A stretch of DNA of 42,715 nt. It comes from Pseudomonadota bacterium (GTDB lineage: Bacteria > Pseudomonadota > Gammaproteobacteria > Acidiferrobacterales > Acidiferrobacteraceae). The position numbers and the translations under genes are program-made. The stretch covers positions 1 to 42,715 of the forward strand of contig JAJYDN010000019.1 of the NCBI GenBank assembly GCA_021777535.1, written 5' to 3'. Positions 25,911-33,317 of the stretch are shown here, in pieces. The notes beneath the pieces are model-generated. The model was not told the origin of the DNA. It searched no databases and saw only the letters and a list, made by a program, of their open reading frames with translations. Within the stretch, counting starts at the first letter, position 1; each line of letters opens with the position of its first letter.

Positions 25911-26504
25911 ATGACGACGCGCGGCAACCGCCTTTTTCTGCCGGGGATGATGCGCGCAGCCCTCTGCGGCTGCCTCTTGGCCCCCTTCACCGCGCGCGCC
26001 GCCACCTGGCAGGACGACCGGGGGCTCCTCTACGCCCACCTCGAACACCTGCACTGGGTGGCTTCAGGCCACGGCCCCAAGGTGCTGTATGATTTCGTCG
26101 ACCCGAACGCACGCAGCAGCCACACGCTCGTCCTGGAACTCACGCCTCTGGTTGCACGCGATCACCTGACCGTCCGCACCCTTTTGGTGGGCTATCTGAC
26201 CAAAACGAGCGCCGGCAAGGCCGCGGCCATCCTGCAGGCGGCAGATCCGCCGGCCGCCCTTGCGCGCACGGAAGCCGCGTTTACGCGCACCCAGGGCGGC
26301 GCGATCGCGCCGGCACTTATACTGCCTGCCGCCCGCCAGATCCTGCAGGCCGATTTCCGCGCACTTTCCGTCCTCGAGGGCAATCCCTGGATGCGCATGG
26401 CGCCCCTTCTCGTCTATCGTGGCCGGCGGGGCCGCGTGCATGTCTTCCAGGGCGCGCTCACCCCTGCCCGCCTGACCCGCATCATCCGTGCCGCCGGCCC
26501 CTAG
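25911..26504 (+). CDS. DsbG-like periplasmic protein lacking the CxxC active site
   Basis: A 197-residue exported protein with a signal peptide ending near residue 30 (PFTARA). The rest follows E. coli DsbG closely in pattern: LEHLHWVASGHGPKVLYDF, then the active-site strand DPNARSSHT (64-72), then LTVRTLLVGYLTKTSAGKAA and ILQAADPPAALARTEAAF, with the cis-Pro region WMRMAP ending at Pro165. In DsbC/DsbG the active site is DPxCxxCxxF-like; here both Cys are replaced (A67 and S70), and the mature protein has no Cys at all. The N-terminal dimerisation domain is also missing. It therefore cannot act as a thiol oxidoreductase. Shine-Dalgarno AAGGAGGGG lies 7 bases before ATG 25911. A possible extended -10, TGCTAGACT, lies at 25841-25849. 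The role is unknown; a chaperone function is one option. Confidence 0.75.
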   Translation: MTTRGNRLFLPGMMRAALCGCLLAPFTARAATWQDDRGLLYAHLEHLHWVASGHGPKVLYDFVDPNARSSHTLVLELTPLVARDHLTVRTLLVGYLTKTSAGKAAAILQAADPPAALARTEAAFTRTQGGAIAPALILPAARQILQADFRALSVLEGNPWMRMAPLLVYRGRRGRVHVFQGALTPARLTRIIRAAGP

Positions 26505-26511
26505 GCGGCCC

Positions 26512-27411
26512 TCAGCGGGCGTTGCCCTCCTGCAAGGCAGCGCTCGCGGCGGCGAACGTACCCAGAGTCACGCCGAATGCCACAAACACAAAAATGATGA
26601 CCACCACCATGAAAGCCACCATGGCGAGAAACCCCAAAATCCCGACCACCGCCTTCGCCCCCGGTGCGCCCATGCCCAAGGCATGAAGCAAAAAGGCGAA
26701 AAGGCCGACCACGATGCCGGCTGCAAGCCCGATACCGAGCCACACCAGAATCAGGCAGAGATTGATCCACAGGAAGCGCCGGAACCCCGGCGCAAAACTC
26801 TTAAGAGCCGTACGCAAAGAGGTCAGCGCCGACTGCCCATAGCGTGATGCGGTGGCCATCGCCAGCAAGAGCGTGTTGCCCACGAGCAACAGCAGGACAC
26901 AGAGAAAGCCCAGAACACCGAGCAGCATCCAGGGACCGTGAACGACCGTGAACGGGTGATGGGGGTTGCCGGTTACCCGAAATCCACTGGCAACAACCAT
27001 CCTCGCACTGAGCGGATTCAAGATGAGATTGATAACGCCGATGATGGTGGCAAGCAACCACACTTCGCCGCGGCGCATACCCCACCCGAGATCGGCGACA
27101 CGCACAGGACGTCCCTCGGCGAGTTCCCCCAGGCTGTGCAAAATCCCCATCTGCAAGACCATGTCGACGAGACTCACGGCAAACAGGGCCACCGATACGC
27201 CGAAACTGAAACCGGCCTGCCCCATCGGCAGGGCCGGCGGCCGCTGGGGCGACCATATGCCCGTGGCGGCCAGAACACCCAAAACGACGAGGAAAAACAG
27301 GATCAACAAGGCGATCTGCCCTGTCACCACGCCACGCCCTGCCCGATAGATGCGCCACCCCTGGCGTATGGCATCGAATGGACCGGTTGGAACCGCAACC
27401 GCATTGGTCAT
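26512..27411 (-). CDS. Polytopic inner-membrane protein of unknown function
   Basis: A 299-residue protein that I do not recognise with confidence. A short cytoplasmic N-terminus (FDAIRQGWRIYRAGRG) is followed by about six hydrophobic segments near residues 31-50, 68-92, 114-132, 158-186, 212-240 and 255-287. The last two are Gly/Ala/Val rich. The N-terminal GWRIYR pattern resembles families of six-helix proteins that begin with an amphipathic helix (BPSS1780-like or YciC-like), but similarity is not decisive. GGGAGGAG upstream of the ATG is a strong ribosome binding site. It is convergent with the dsbG-like gene, 7 bases apart. Confidence 0.75.
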   Translation of the reverse strand: MTNAVAVPTGPFDAIRQGWRIYRAGRGVVTGQIALLILFFLVVLGVLAATGIWSPQRPPALPMGQAGFSFGVSVALFAVSLVDMVLQMGILHSLGELAEGRPVRVADLGWGMRRGEVWLLATIIGVINLILNPLSARMVVASGFRVTGNPHHPFTVVHGPWMLLGVLGFLCVLLLLVGNTLLLAMATASRYGQSALTSLRTALKSFAPGFRRFLWINLCLILVWLGIGLAAGIVVGLFAFLLHALGMGAPGAKAVVGILGFLAMVAFMVVVIIFVFVAFGVTLGTFAAASAALQEGNAR

Positions 27412-27621
27412 GACATCTCCTCCCTTTATTGTTGTGAGTCGTCAGACACCTCCCAGAAGCGTAGCCGAAAACGGGCGGCATGACATCCGCAAGGGCAAGG
27501 CGACAAGGGCCAAGGAGTGCCGGGCCGTTTATGCCGTGCCGAGCGGCCGGCGAAACGGCGCAGCCCGGCGAGACACAAACGGATTGGGAGTGCTTCCACA
27601 GCATGCTAAAACGCGGATACG

Positions 27622-27639
27622 GGCCATTCCCCGATGGCC
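27622..27639 (-). terminator. Possible hairpin downstream of the coiled-coil gene
   Basis: GGCCAT and ATGGCC form a perfect 6-bp stem around a 6-base loop about 40 bases after the coiled-coil gene stop. A TTTT run on the minus strand follows only after 10 more bases, so this is a weak candidate terminator. Confidence 0.3.
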
Positions 27640-27677
27640 GCACGACAGGAGGCCCTGCGCGGCACGGGGCGGTGTAT

Positions 27678-28337
27678 TCAGTGGATGAGGCCTATTGCCT
27701 CGGCAATGCGGGTCGACATCGGACTCGTCAAGACGATGAGCAGTCCGATCACGATGAAACCCCAGTTCATATTGAGACGCAGCGCGTTCAATTCGAGGCG
27801 CAGCGCGTTCAATTCCTTTTCGAGACGATCGATCCGTTCTTCGAGACGATCGATCCGTTCTTCGAGACGATCGATCCGTTCTTCGAGACGTGCTCCCAAG
27901 GCGGTCAGGCGATCATGGAAGGTTTTCTCGATCTGCGTAATACGCTCCCCAAGACTCCGCTCGACCTGGATGATGCGCTCCTTGAGGGTTTTCTCCACCT
28001 GATCGATACGCGCCCCAAGACCCCGTTCGACCTGGATGATGCGCTCCTTGAGCCCTTTCTCCACCCGATCGATGCGTTCCCCCAGACCCTTCTCGGCATG
28101 ACCCACGTGATCCCGAAGGCCCTTTTCGACCTGCGCAATGCGGCCATCGAGGGCCTTTTCGGCCCGGATCAAATCCCCGGCGATCTTCTGGCCGAGATCC
28201 GTCATATCCGCGTGCGTCGCCACGCCTTGTGAAAAGGCCATTACAAGAGCCTCCGCATGGGCATCGGCCTGCCCTTCATCGATACCGGCATTGCGCAATG
28301 TATGGGTATACGCCAGCGTATCGAACGGTATGGTCAT
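27678..28337 (-). CDS. Coiled-coil membrane protein with hendecad repeats (DUF1640/CCDC90-like)
   Basis: A 219-residue protein. The N-terminal head MTIPFDTLAYTHTLRNAGID (then EGQADAHAEALVMAF) resembles the CCDC90/DUF1640 family. A long charged helix then shows about nine 11-residue repeats, such as EKGLGERIDRV, EKGLKERIIQV, ERGLGARIDQV, EKTLKERIIQV and ERSLGERITQI. It switches to 7-residue repeats (EERIDRL twice in full after GARLEERIDRL, then EKELNAL and RLELNAL). One transmembrane helix (WGFIVIGLLIVLTSPM) and a short tail end the protein. The start at ATG 28337 has GGGAG upstream; the frame open to 28442 adds a low-quality extension. It is 109 bases downstream of the large flavoprotein gene on the same strand. 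It is probably a trimeric or dimeric stalk anchored by its C-terminus; the function is unknown. Confidence 0.82.
   Translation of the reverse strand: MTIPFDTLAYTHTLRNAGIDEGQADAHAEALVMAFSQGVATHADMTDLGQKIAGDLIRAEKALDGRIAQVEKGLRDHVGHAEKGLGERIDRVEKGLKERIIQVERGLGARIDQVEKTLKERIIQVERSLGERITQIEKTFHDRLTALGARLEERIDRLEERIDRLEERIDRLEKELNALRLELNALRLNMNWGFIVIGLLIVLTSPMSTRIAEAIGLIH
27778..27819. repeat. Second 21-bp tandem duplication in the coiled-coil gene
   Basis: Two copies of a 21-base unit beginning CGCAGCGCGTTCAATTC (27778-27798 and 27799-27819) differ only in the last few bases. They encode the LNALRLE-type heptads immediately before the transmembrane helix. Confidence 0.85.
27821..27890. repeat. 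21-bp tandem repeat, 3.3 copies, inside the coiled-coil gene
   Basis: The unit CGAGACGATCGATCCGTTCTT occurs three times without a mismatch (27821-27841, 27842-27862, 27863-27883), followed by CGAGACG. On the coding strand it spells the heptad EERIDRL. Perfect identity at the DNA level, including third codon positions, indicates recent duplication or slippage. Confidence 0.95.
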
Positions 28338-28446
28338 CCCTGACTCCCACGACGCAGGAATTTCGCATTTTCCCGCCGGACACCCCAAGGCGCAAGCCCG
28401 TCCTTTCCCCGGATCTACGGCACGCAAGACCCTTGGTGCCAATGCC

Positions 28447-31400
28447 CTACGGCATGATCTGCGACAGCCACTGATTCGTCAGGCGCTCGAGCAGCCGGTT
28501 CTGGCCCTGGCGCGCCGCCAGATTGTCGAGATCGACCCATTCGAGCGGCTGATCCTGCTCCGCGCAGGAAAACACCGCGCGGGTCCGCTTGCCGGTCGCC
28601 GGATCGATCTGCCACTGCAGACACTGCGCACAGACGCCCTTCATCATGCACTGCATGGGACTTCCCACCGTGGCGATGGCGCGCACATCGGGCTTCAGGA
28701 CGCCCTTTAGCTGCGCCTTCAAGGCGACCTGGAAGGCCTTCAGCAAGCCCGTCGAACCCATGACGATGAGCCGGTCGACTCCCATGAGGCCGATCGCCCC
28801 GGAAGGCAGGGCAAGCGCTCCGCTTGCGTAATCCGTGAGAAGCTTGACCATGTCGGTTGCTTCGACGGATACGTCCTGCGGCCTGCGCGGCTCGATCTTC
28901 GGTCCGCTTGCCGTGCACCAGACGATCTGATCGGCCGCCGCCTCGAGTCCTTCCTGATTGTCGAGTTCACCCGCCTTGCCGAATGCCGCCACATACAGCA
29001 CCCGATTGCCGGCCGCGCGCATGACCGGACCGATATCGAGCATGACCGCAGCCCCCCAGCGCCCGGCAATGACCGCCACCGTCTCATTCTTCGGGATGTC
29101 GGTCGGCGCACCGGTCGGACCCATGAGTACCAGAGGATCCCCGGGCTCGAGGCGTCCGGCGACCCGCGCGCCGGCGCCGTACTGCAAGACCATGAGGCGC
29201 ACGCGGTCCTCCTCGACGCCGGTGCCGCTCACGGTAATGACCGGTACCTGCAGGCGCGTCCCCTCGGTGATCGGGCTGTGCGACTCGAAGGTCTGCAGGC
29301 GGAAAAACTGCCCCGGCCGGAAGTTCTTCGCGGCAAGCGGCGCCCGGATCCACAACTCCGCCACCGCCGGATTGCTGCGGTCGATGGCCGCCACCTTCGG
29401 CACCAGCTGATCGGCAAGACGCGCGAGGAACGCCTGCGCGTCTTGGGGTGTGGGCCTTTCGCGCGCAAGCACCTCCAGCACCTGCGGATAGGCGCTCTTG
29501 CTCGACGCCACGGCCTTCACGACGCTGCCGTGGAACGCCGGATGCGTGTCGCCGAGGAAACTGACGCGTCGGGCGCCCTGCACATAGGACGTAAACGGCC
29601 CCGTCTCCGGTGCCTTGCAGTGCGGCGCCACCTGGACTGCCTGCAATCCCTCTTCGTGCGCCACATGCGCCTGAAAGTGATTGCCGTCGAGCGCAAAGGT
29701 GCCGGGATGCTCGCGCTCGTAGATCGTGTTCGGCACCGTGCCCGCCGCCACCAGGATGGTCCGCGCGGGCAGCCGCACCTCCTGATCGGTCGCGATCCAG
29801 CGGCCCTCGACTTCCTGCATGCGCCGGGCCACCAGCGCCTGGCAATAGCCGAAGGCGTCGAGCTCGGCGCTCTTCGGATCGAGGCCTTCTGCATAATACA
29901 GGCCTTCCTGCAGCGCCTTGGTGAGCTCTTCGTGGTTGCGCGTGTAGGCCGGTGAATTGTTCATGCCCTTGCGGTAGGCGAGCGTCACCCCGCCCCATTC
30001 GCGCAAGAGCGGCGTGAAGTTCGGCGCCTCCCGGGCGGCCTGCGCGCGCGATCGCTCACTGCGCACCGCGCGTCCGTGTTCGAGAAATTCATCGAGGATC
30101 TGCGCGTCTTCCGGCACCAGACCCTTGCGGATCATGTCCACGCCAAGCGTCTTTTCCATCGCCTCGTAGCGGCCGAGGATCTTTTCGACCTGCTTTATGT
30201 AGTAGCTCTGCACCTCGGTCGCGGTGTCGACTGCGGTCAGCCCGCCGCCGATCACGACCGCCGGCATGCGGATCTGCAGATTGGCCAGGCTCGACTTCTT
30301 GCCGGCACCGGTCAACTGCAGCGCCATCAGGAAATCGCTCGCCTGGCGCATGCCGCGGGCCAGGCTGTTGGCCATCGGCACCACCCGCGGCAGGCCCGCG
30401 CCGGTCGCGATGCAGATGTGATGGAAGCCAAGCGCCCAGGCGTCGTCTATCGTGATGGTGCCGCCGAAACGCACGCCGCCGATGATCCGGACGTTGGCGC
30501 GCCGCGCAAGGCTCAGATAGATGAGCTTTAGAAAATTCTTGTCCCAGCGCACCGTGATGCCGTATTCCGCGACACCGCCAAATCCCATGAGAACGCGCTC
30601 ATCGAGATCCTCGGTCAGCATGCTCCATTGCTCGACGGGGTGGCGCAGCACACGCTCGGGAAGGGGCTCGATCTTCAGGCCGTCGATGCCAAGAACCGTG
30701 CAGCCACTGCGGCTCAGGTAATGTGTCATCGTCGCCCCCGCAGGCCCCATGCCGACGACCATGACCTTGTAACCGGTATCGGCGGCCGGCAGGTTATCGC
30801 GCAAAAGCGGATTCCAGCGGGTCAGAAGATCGTAGATTTCGACGCCCCAGGGGAGATTCAGGACGTCTGTCAGCACCGCCGTCTCGATCTCGGGGATGTT
30901 GACCGCATCCTGCTTCTGGTAGATGCAGCCTTTCATGCAGTCGTTGCAGATACGATGCCCGGTCACCGGCAGCATCGGGTTGTCGACCATGACGAGCGCC
31001 AGCGCCGCGATCGTCAGTCCATCGCGGCGCATGGTGTGCATCTCGGAGATCTTTTCACCAAGCGGGCACCCCGTCAGCGTGACGCCGAGCGGGTCGACCT
31101 TGAACCCGAGCTCCGGCACACCCTTCTTCTCCGGGAAACCCTTGGAACAGAAATCGCCGTCGTGGTCGTGGCAGTAGATGCAATAATGGACCTCGCTCTG
31201 GATATGGCGGGTGTCCATGCGCGTATCCGTGAGATGAAAACCGTCACGCCGCCGCATGCCTTCGGGGGATCCTTCCGCCATGTCGGTCCCGAAACGCCTG
31301 ATCGACTGCACCGGCACGAGCTGCGTGTGATCGACGCGATCGGGCAGCTTGAAGGCGGCCCACTCGCCAAAGCGCCGGCCGATCTGCGCATCCGTGAGAA

Positions 31401-31953
31401 CGAAGGCGCACCATTGGGTGAGCGATTCCATCTCGCCCTTGTAGCGCTCCTCCTCCGCAGACCAGACCTCGCCCAATCGCGCGATGGCCCATTCGCGGTC
31501 GGCATCCGCCAATCCGCGCGCGCGGATCTCGCCGTCCAGCCACTGATCGAGATCCCCGAAACTGCGGGGGAAGTCTCCCCGGTAGCGCCGGCCCCGGCGC
31601 TGCACGAAGAGCTTCTTGAAGCCCATCACCGTATCCTGGCTGCGGATATGCGCCTGCAACGCCTGCGCGCGCTCTTCGATACCGAAAAGACGGATGAGGA
31701 AGGATTCGATGTGGGGCGCGACCGACAAAAGAAGTTCGCTCAAGGCGATCGGCCCTTGCGGATTTTGTCCACCGCGGTAGGCCTTCAACGCCTCGGCCGC
31801 CGTACCCGCGCGATCTTCGAGATGCGCGAGAAATTCCCCATCGAGACGGACCAGGCCTTCCCGCGAAAAGAGTTCGTCGTACCGAAACCCGCGGAGTCTC
31901 AGTTGTGATCCGCCCTGCGACTGTCCCGCCTCCGATCGCCCGTTGTCGGCCAT
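28447..31953 (-). CDS. Fused Fe-S flavoprotein: GltD/NfnB-like plus PyrK/NfnA-like oxidoreductase
   Basis: A 1168-residue cytoplasmic protein. Residues 1-250 are of unknown type. A Cys-rich module follows: HYCIYCH (C258, C261), GDFCSKG (C269), TGCPLGEK (C296), then HRICNDCMKGC (C336, C339, C343) running into QDAVNIPEIE. This is the [4Fe-4S] domain of GltD/NfnB-type proteins. Two dinucleotide folds come next: VMVVGMGPAGA near 397 (FAD) and VVIGGGLTAVDTATE near 566 (NAD(P)). The last 270 residues form a ferredoxin-reductase-like domain (FRPGQFFRLQTF, LEPGDPLVLMGPTGAPTDIP) ending in a [2Fe-2S]-type motif CMMKGVCAQC plus a later C in AVFSC. NfnB and NfnA do this as two subunits; here they appear to be one chain. 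The partner is unknown. Start ATG 31953 (MADNGRSE) follows GAGGAG by 10 bases. A terminator-like hairpin lies just upstream. Confidence 0.8.
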   Translation of the reverse strand: MADNGRSEAGQSQGGSQLRLRGFRYDELFSREGLVRLDGEFLAHLEDRAGTAAEALKAYRGGQNPQGPIALSELLLSVAPHIESFLIRLFGIEERAQALQAHIRSQDTVMGFKKLFVQRRGRRYRGDFPRSFGDLDQWLDGEIRARGLADADREWAIARLGEVWSAEEERYKGEMESLTQWCAFVLTDAQIGRRFGEWAAFKLPDRVDHTQLVPVQSIRRFGTDMAEGSPEGMRRRDGFHLTDTRMDTRHIQSEVHYCIYCHDHDGDFCSKGFPEKKGVPELGFKVDPLGVTLTGCPLGEKISEMHTMRRDGLTIAALALVMVDNPMLPVTGHRICNDCMKGCIYQKQDAVNIPEIETAVLTDVLNLPWGVEIYDLLTRWNPLLRDNLPAADTGYKVMVVGMGPAGATMTHYLSRSGCTVLGIDGLKIEPLPERVLRHPVEQWSMLTEDLDERVLMGFGGVAEYGITVRWDKNFLKLIYLSLARRANVRIIGGVRFGGTITIDDAWALGFHHICIATGAGLPRVVPMANSLARGMRQASDFLMALQLTGAGKKSSLANLQIRMPAVVIGGGLTAVDTATEVQSYYIKQVEKILGRYEAMEKTLGVDMIRKGLVPEDAQILDEFLEHGRAVRSERSRAQAAREAPNFTPLLREWGGVTLAYRKGMNNSPAYTRNHEELTKALQEGLYYAEGLDPKSAELDAFGYCQALVARRMQEVEGRWIATDQEVRLPARTILVAAGTVPNTIYEREHPGTFALDGNHFQAHVAHEEGLQAVQVAPHCKAPETGPFTSYVQGARRVSFLGDTHPAFHGSVVKAVASSKSAYPQVLEVLARERPTPQDAQAFLARLADQLVPKVAAIDRSNPAVAELWIRAPLAAKNFRPGQFFRLQTFESHSPITEGTRLQVPVITVSGTGVEEDRVRLMVLQYGAGARVAGRLEPGDPLVLMGPTGAPTDIPKNETVAVIAGRWGAAVMLDIGPVMRAAGNRVLYVAAFGKAGELDNQEGLEAAADQIVWCTASGPKIEPRRPQDVSVEATDMVKLLTDYASGALALPSGAIGLMGVDRLIVMGSTGLLKAFQVALKAQLKGVLKPDVRAIATVGSPMQCMMKGVCAQCLQWQIDPATGKRTRAVFSCAEQDQPLEWVDLDNLAARQGQNRLLERLTNQWLSQIMP

Positions 31954-31975
31954 GCGTCTAAATCTCCTCGCCTGC

Positions 31976-32011
31976 AAAAAAACGCGCATACCCGGCATTG
32001 CCGGGCCTGCG
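31976..32011 (-). promoter_or_regulatory. Terminator-type hairpin with U7 just before the flavoprotein gene
   Basis: On the minus strand CGCA-GG-CCCGGC-AAT-GCCGGG-TA-TGCG folds into two stacked stems (4 and 6 bp, with a 2x2 internal loop). After CG comes TTTTTTT (31982-31976). The U-tract ends 22 bases before ATG 31953, and the ribosome binding site lies in between. If transcription starts near 32019 (TAAAAA at 32031-32026 as -10, weak), this is an attenuator in the leader. Otherwise it ends transcripts coming from the toxin-antitoxin/gsp side. Confidence 0.6.
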
Positions 32012-32595
32012 TACGTCCGGTTCTGTTTTTATCTGGCCGCACAGGATACCGCAAAGAGACACGGGCCCCAAACTGCCGGACGGGCCGGGGCGTGCGTGCC
32101 CGCCGGGGAATCACCATGGAGCCCCCGGCAGACACGATGGATAACCCGTTCCCCCGATCCCCGCGATTGCGGACACCTTCTTGGAACGGGCGGCCTTGAC
32201 GCTGTCGAAATGCACCGGCAGGCCGCTGAAAAATCGATGAAAGCATGGGCGCGGCACGCGCAGTTGCGGAGGATGGCGGCCGCCAAGGCCGCGGGCGGGG
32301 TCATCGGTACACATTGGGGCCTGTGGCGCCGTCTTACCCCGGTCTGGCGCAGAGAGCGGACTCGTTCGGCAGATAAAACGGGGATGGCACGCCCGCCTCG
32401 GCCACGGGCATCTGGTGGGTGCCGGTGTCGTCCATGACGAGAGGATATCCGGATCCCCCGGTATCCCGGCATGCGCGCGGGGGAGGAACGGAAGAAATTC
32501 TATGGGCGATACCGGCACCCGCTACCGCACGACGGCGCCTGTGGCGACATCGGGGGCGGCCGATCCGGCATGCGTCCACCGCATGGCCCTTCACC
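32012..32595. other. Intergenic region upstream of the flavoprotein gene, no credible gene
   Basis: 584 bases with overlapping open frames of 80-160 codons on both strands. All are arginine/proline/histidine-rich, without ribosome binding sites or similarity that I recognise, as is usual for GC-rich non-coding DNA. A CCGGGG/CCCCGG-type inverted repeat lies near 32102-32129. It may contain remnants of decayed DNA next to the toxin gene, but I cannot identify any. Confidence 0.5.
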
Positions 32596-33060
32596 TTATC
32601 CCGTGCACCCGCAGCGCAATGACCCGCATGTTTTGGCGCCAAGGATGCGCAGATCCCGCAAGACGGAGAAATCACGGTCGTGTGTCACCAGTGCATCTGC
32701 GCCGACCACCAGCGCGCTCGCCGCCTGAATCGCATCGGGCAGCTTCAATTTCGTTGCGGCACGACGCCGCGCTGCACTTGCGGCCACCCCGGCATCGAGA
32801 TCCACCACCAGCCAGGACCGGAGCACGCTCCGGTACTGCGCGGCCAGTCCCTCGTTACCTTCGTTCAAAGGCCCGATCAATACTTGGGCGAGCGTCACGG
32901 TCGTCACCGCCAGACGCACCAGTCCCTTCGCCTGCGCCTCGAAAACCGGCAAAAACAGGGGCGCGAACTGCGGGTGATCCTCGAGGATATGGAGGATCGG
33001 TGCAGAGTCGATCAGAAGGAGAGGGTTCTCCGGTAAACCATACAGGCCTACCGGTTCCAT
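32596..33060 (-). CDS. PIN-domain toxin (VapC-like) with altered active site
   Basis: A 154-residue protein with the VapC-type PIN fold: LLLIDSAPILHILEDHP (Asp18), TTVTLAQVLIGPL (position 59), KLKLPDAIQAASALV (Asp109) and ADALVTHDRDF (Asp128/Asp130). These nucleases use four acidic residues to bind Mg2+ and cut RNA. The second is normally Glu in TLAEVLxGPL, but here it is Gln59 (codon CAA, one base from GAA). Activity may be reduced or lost. The start ATG 33060 overlaps the antitoxin stop by 13 bases, the usual toxin-antitoxin coupling. The C-terminus carries three Cys (TCGSLRCGCTG) beyond the fold, which is unusual. Confidence 0.85.
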   Translation of the reverse strand: MEPVGLYGLPENPLLLIDSAPILHILEDHPQFAPLFLPVFEAQAKGLVRLAVTTVTLAQVLIGPLNEGNEGLAAQYRSVLRSWLVVDLDAGVAASAARRRAATKLKLPDAIQAASALVVGADALVTHDRDFSVLRDLRILGAKTCGSLRCGCTG

Positions 33061-33302
33061 TCGTTACGCAAATCGCGCAGCGCCGCCGGGCTTCCCCGCC
33101 CATGGAGTCCGCGACCACTGCCCGCAAGCGGCAGCAGCGGACGCTGCGTGCGGCTTGCCAGACCTTCTGACATAGGCGCAAGAACCGCAACGGGCCGCCC
33201 ATGGCGGGTGATGATCATCTGCCGCCCGCGCTGGGCCGCAGTGAGGAGTTCCGGCAACTGATTGCGCGCCTCTTCGGCGCCTTTCTGGAGAGGTCCATCC
33301 AT
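33048..33302 (-). CDS. Phd/YefM-type antitoxin
   Basis: An 84-residue protein whose first half EARNQLPELLTAAQRGRQ then MIITRHGRPVAVLAP is the Phd/YefM (prevent-host-death) DNA-binding fold. The C-terminal half, about 35 residues, should wrap and neutralise the PIN toxin encoded next. ATG 33302 lies 15 bases after the gspN stop with GAAGAG in between, so the pair probably rides on the type II secretion transcript or has a promoter within gspN. Such antitoxins usually repress their own operon. Confident as to family; the pairing is inferred from overlap. Confidence 0.85.
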   Translation of the reverse strand: MDGPLQKGAEEARNQLPELLTAAQRGRQMIITRHGRPVAVLAPMSEGLASRTQRPLLPLAGSGRGLHGRGSPAALRDLRNEWNR

Positions 33303-33317
33303 GGCTCTTCAGCGGCC

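Noticed and set aside
27821..27890. Short direct repeats as a CRISPR-like array
   Set aside because: The units are contiguous with no spacers and stay in frame, encoding coiled-coil heptads. No cas genes are present.
32111..32518. Possible gene between the flavoprotein and the toxin
   Set aside because: Several overlapping frames exist, but none has a ribosome binding site, a conserved motif or a plausible amino-acid composition.
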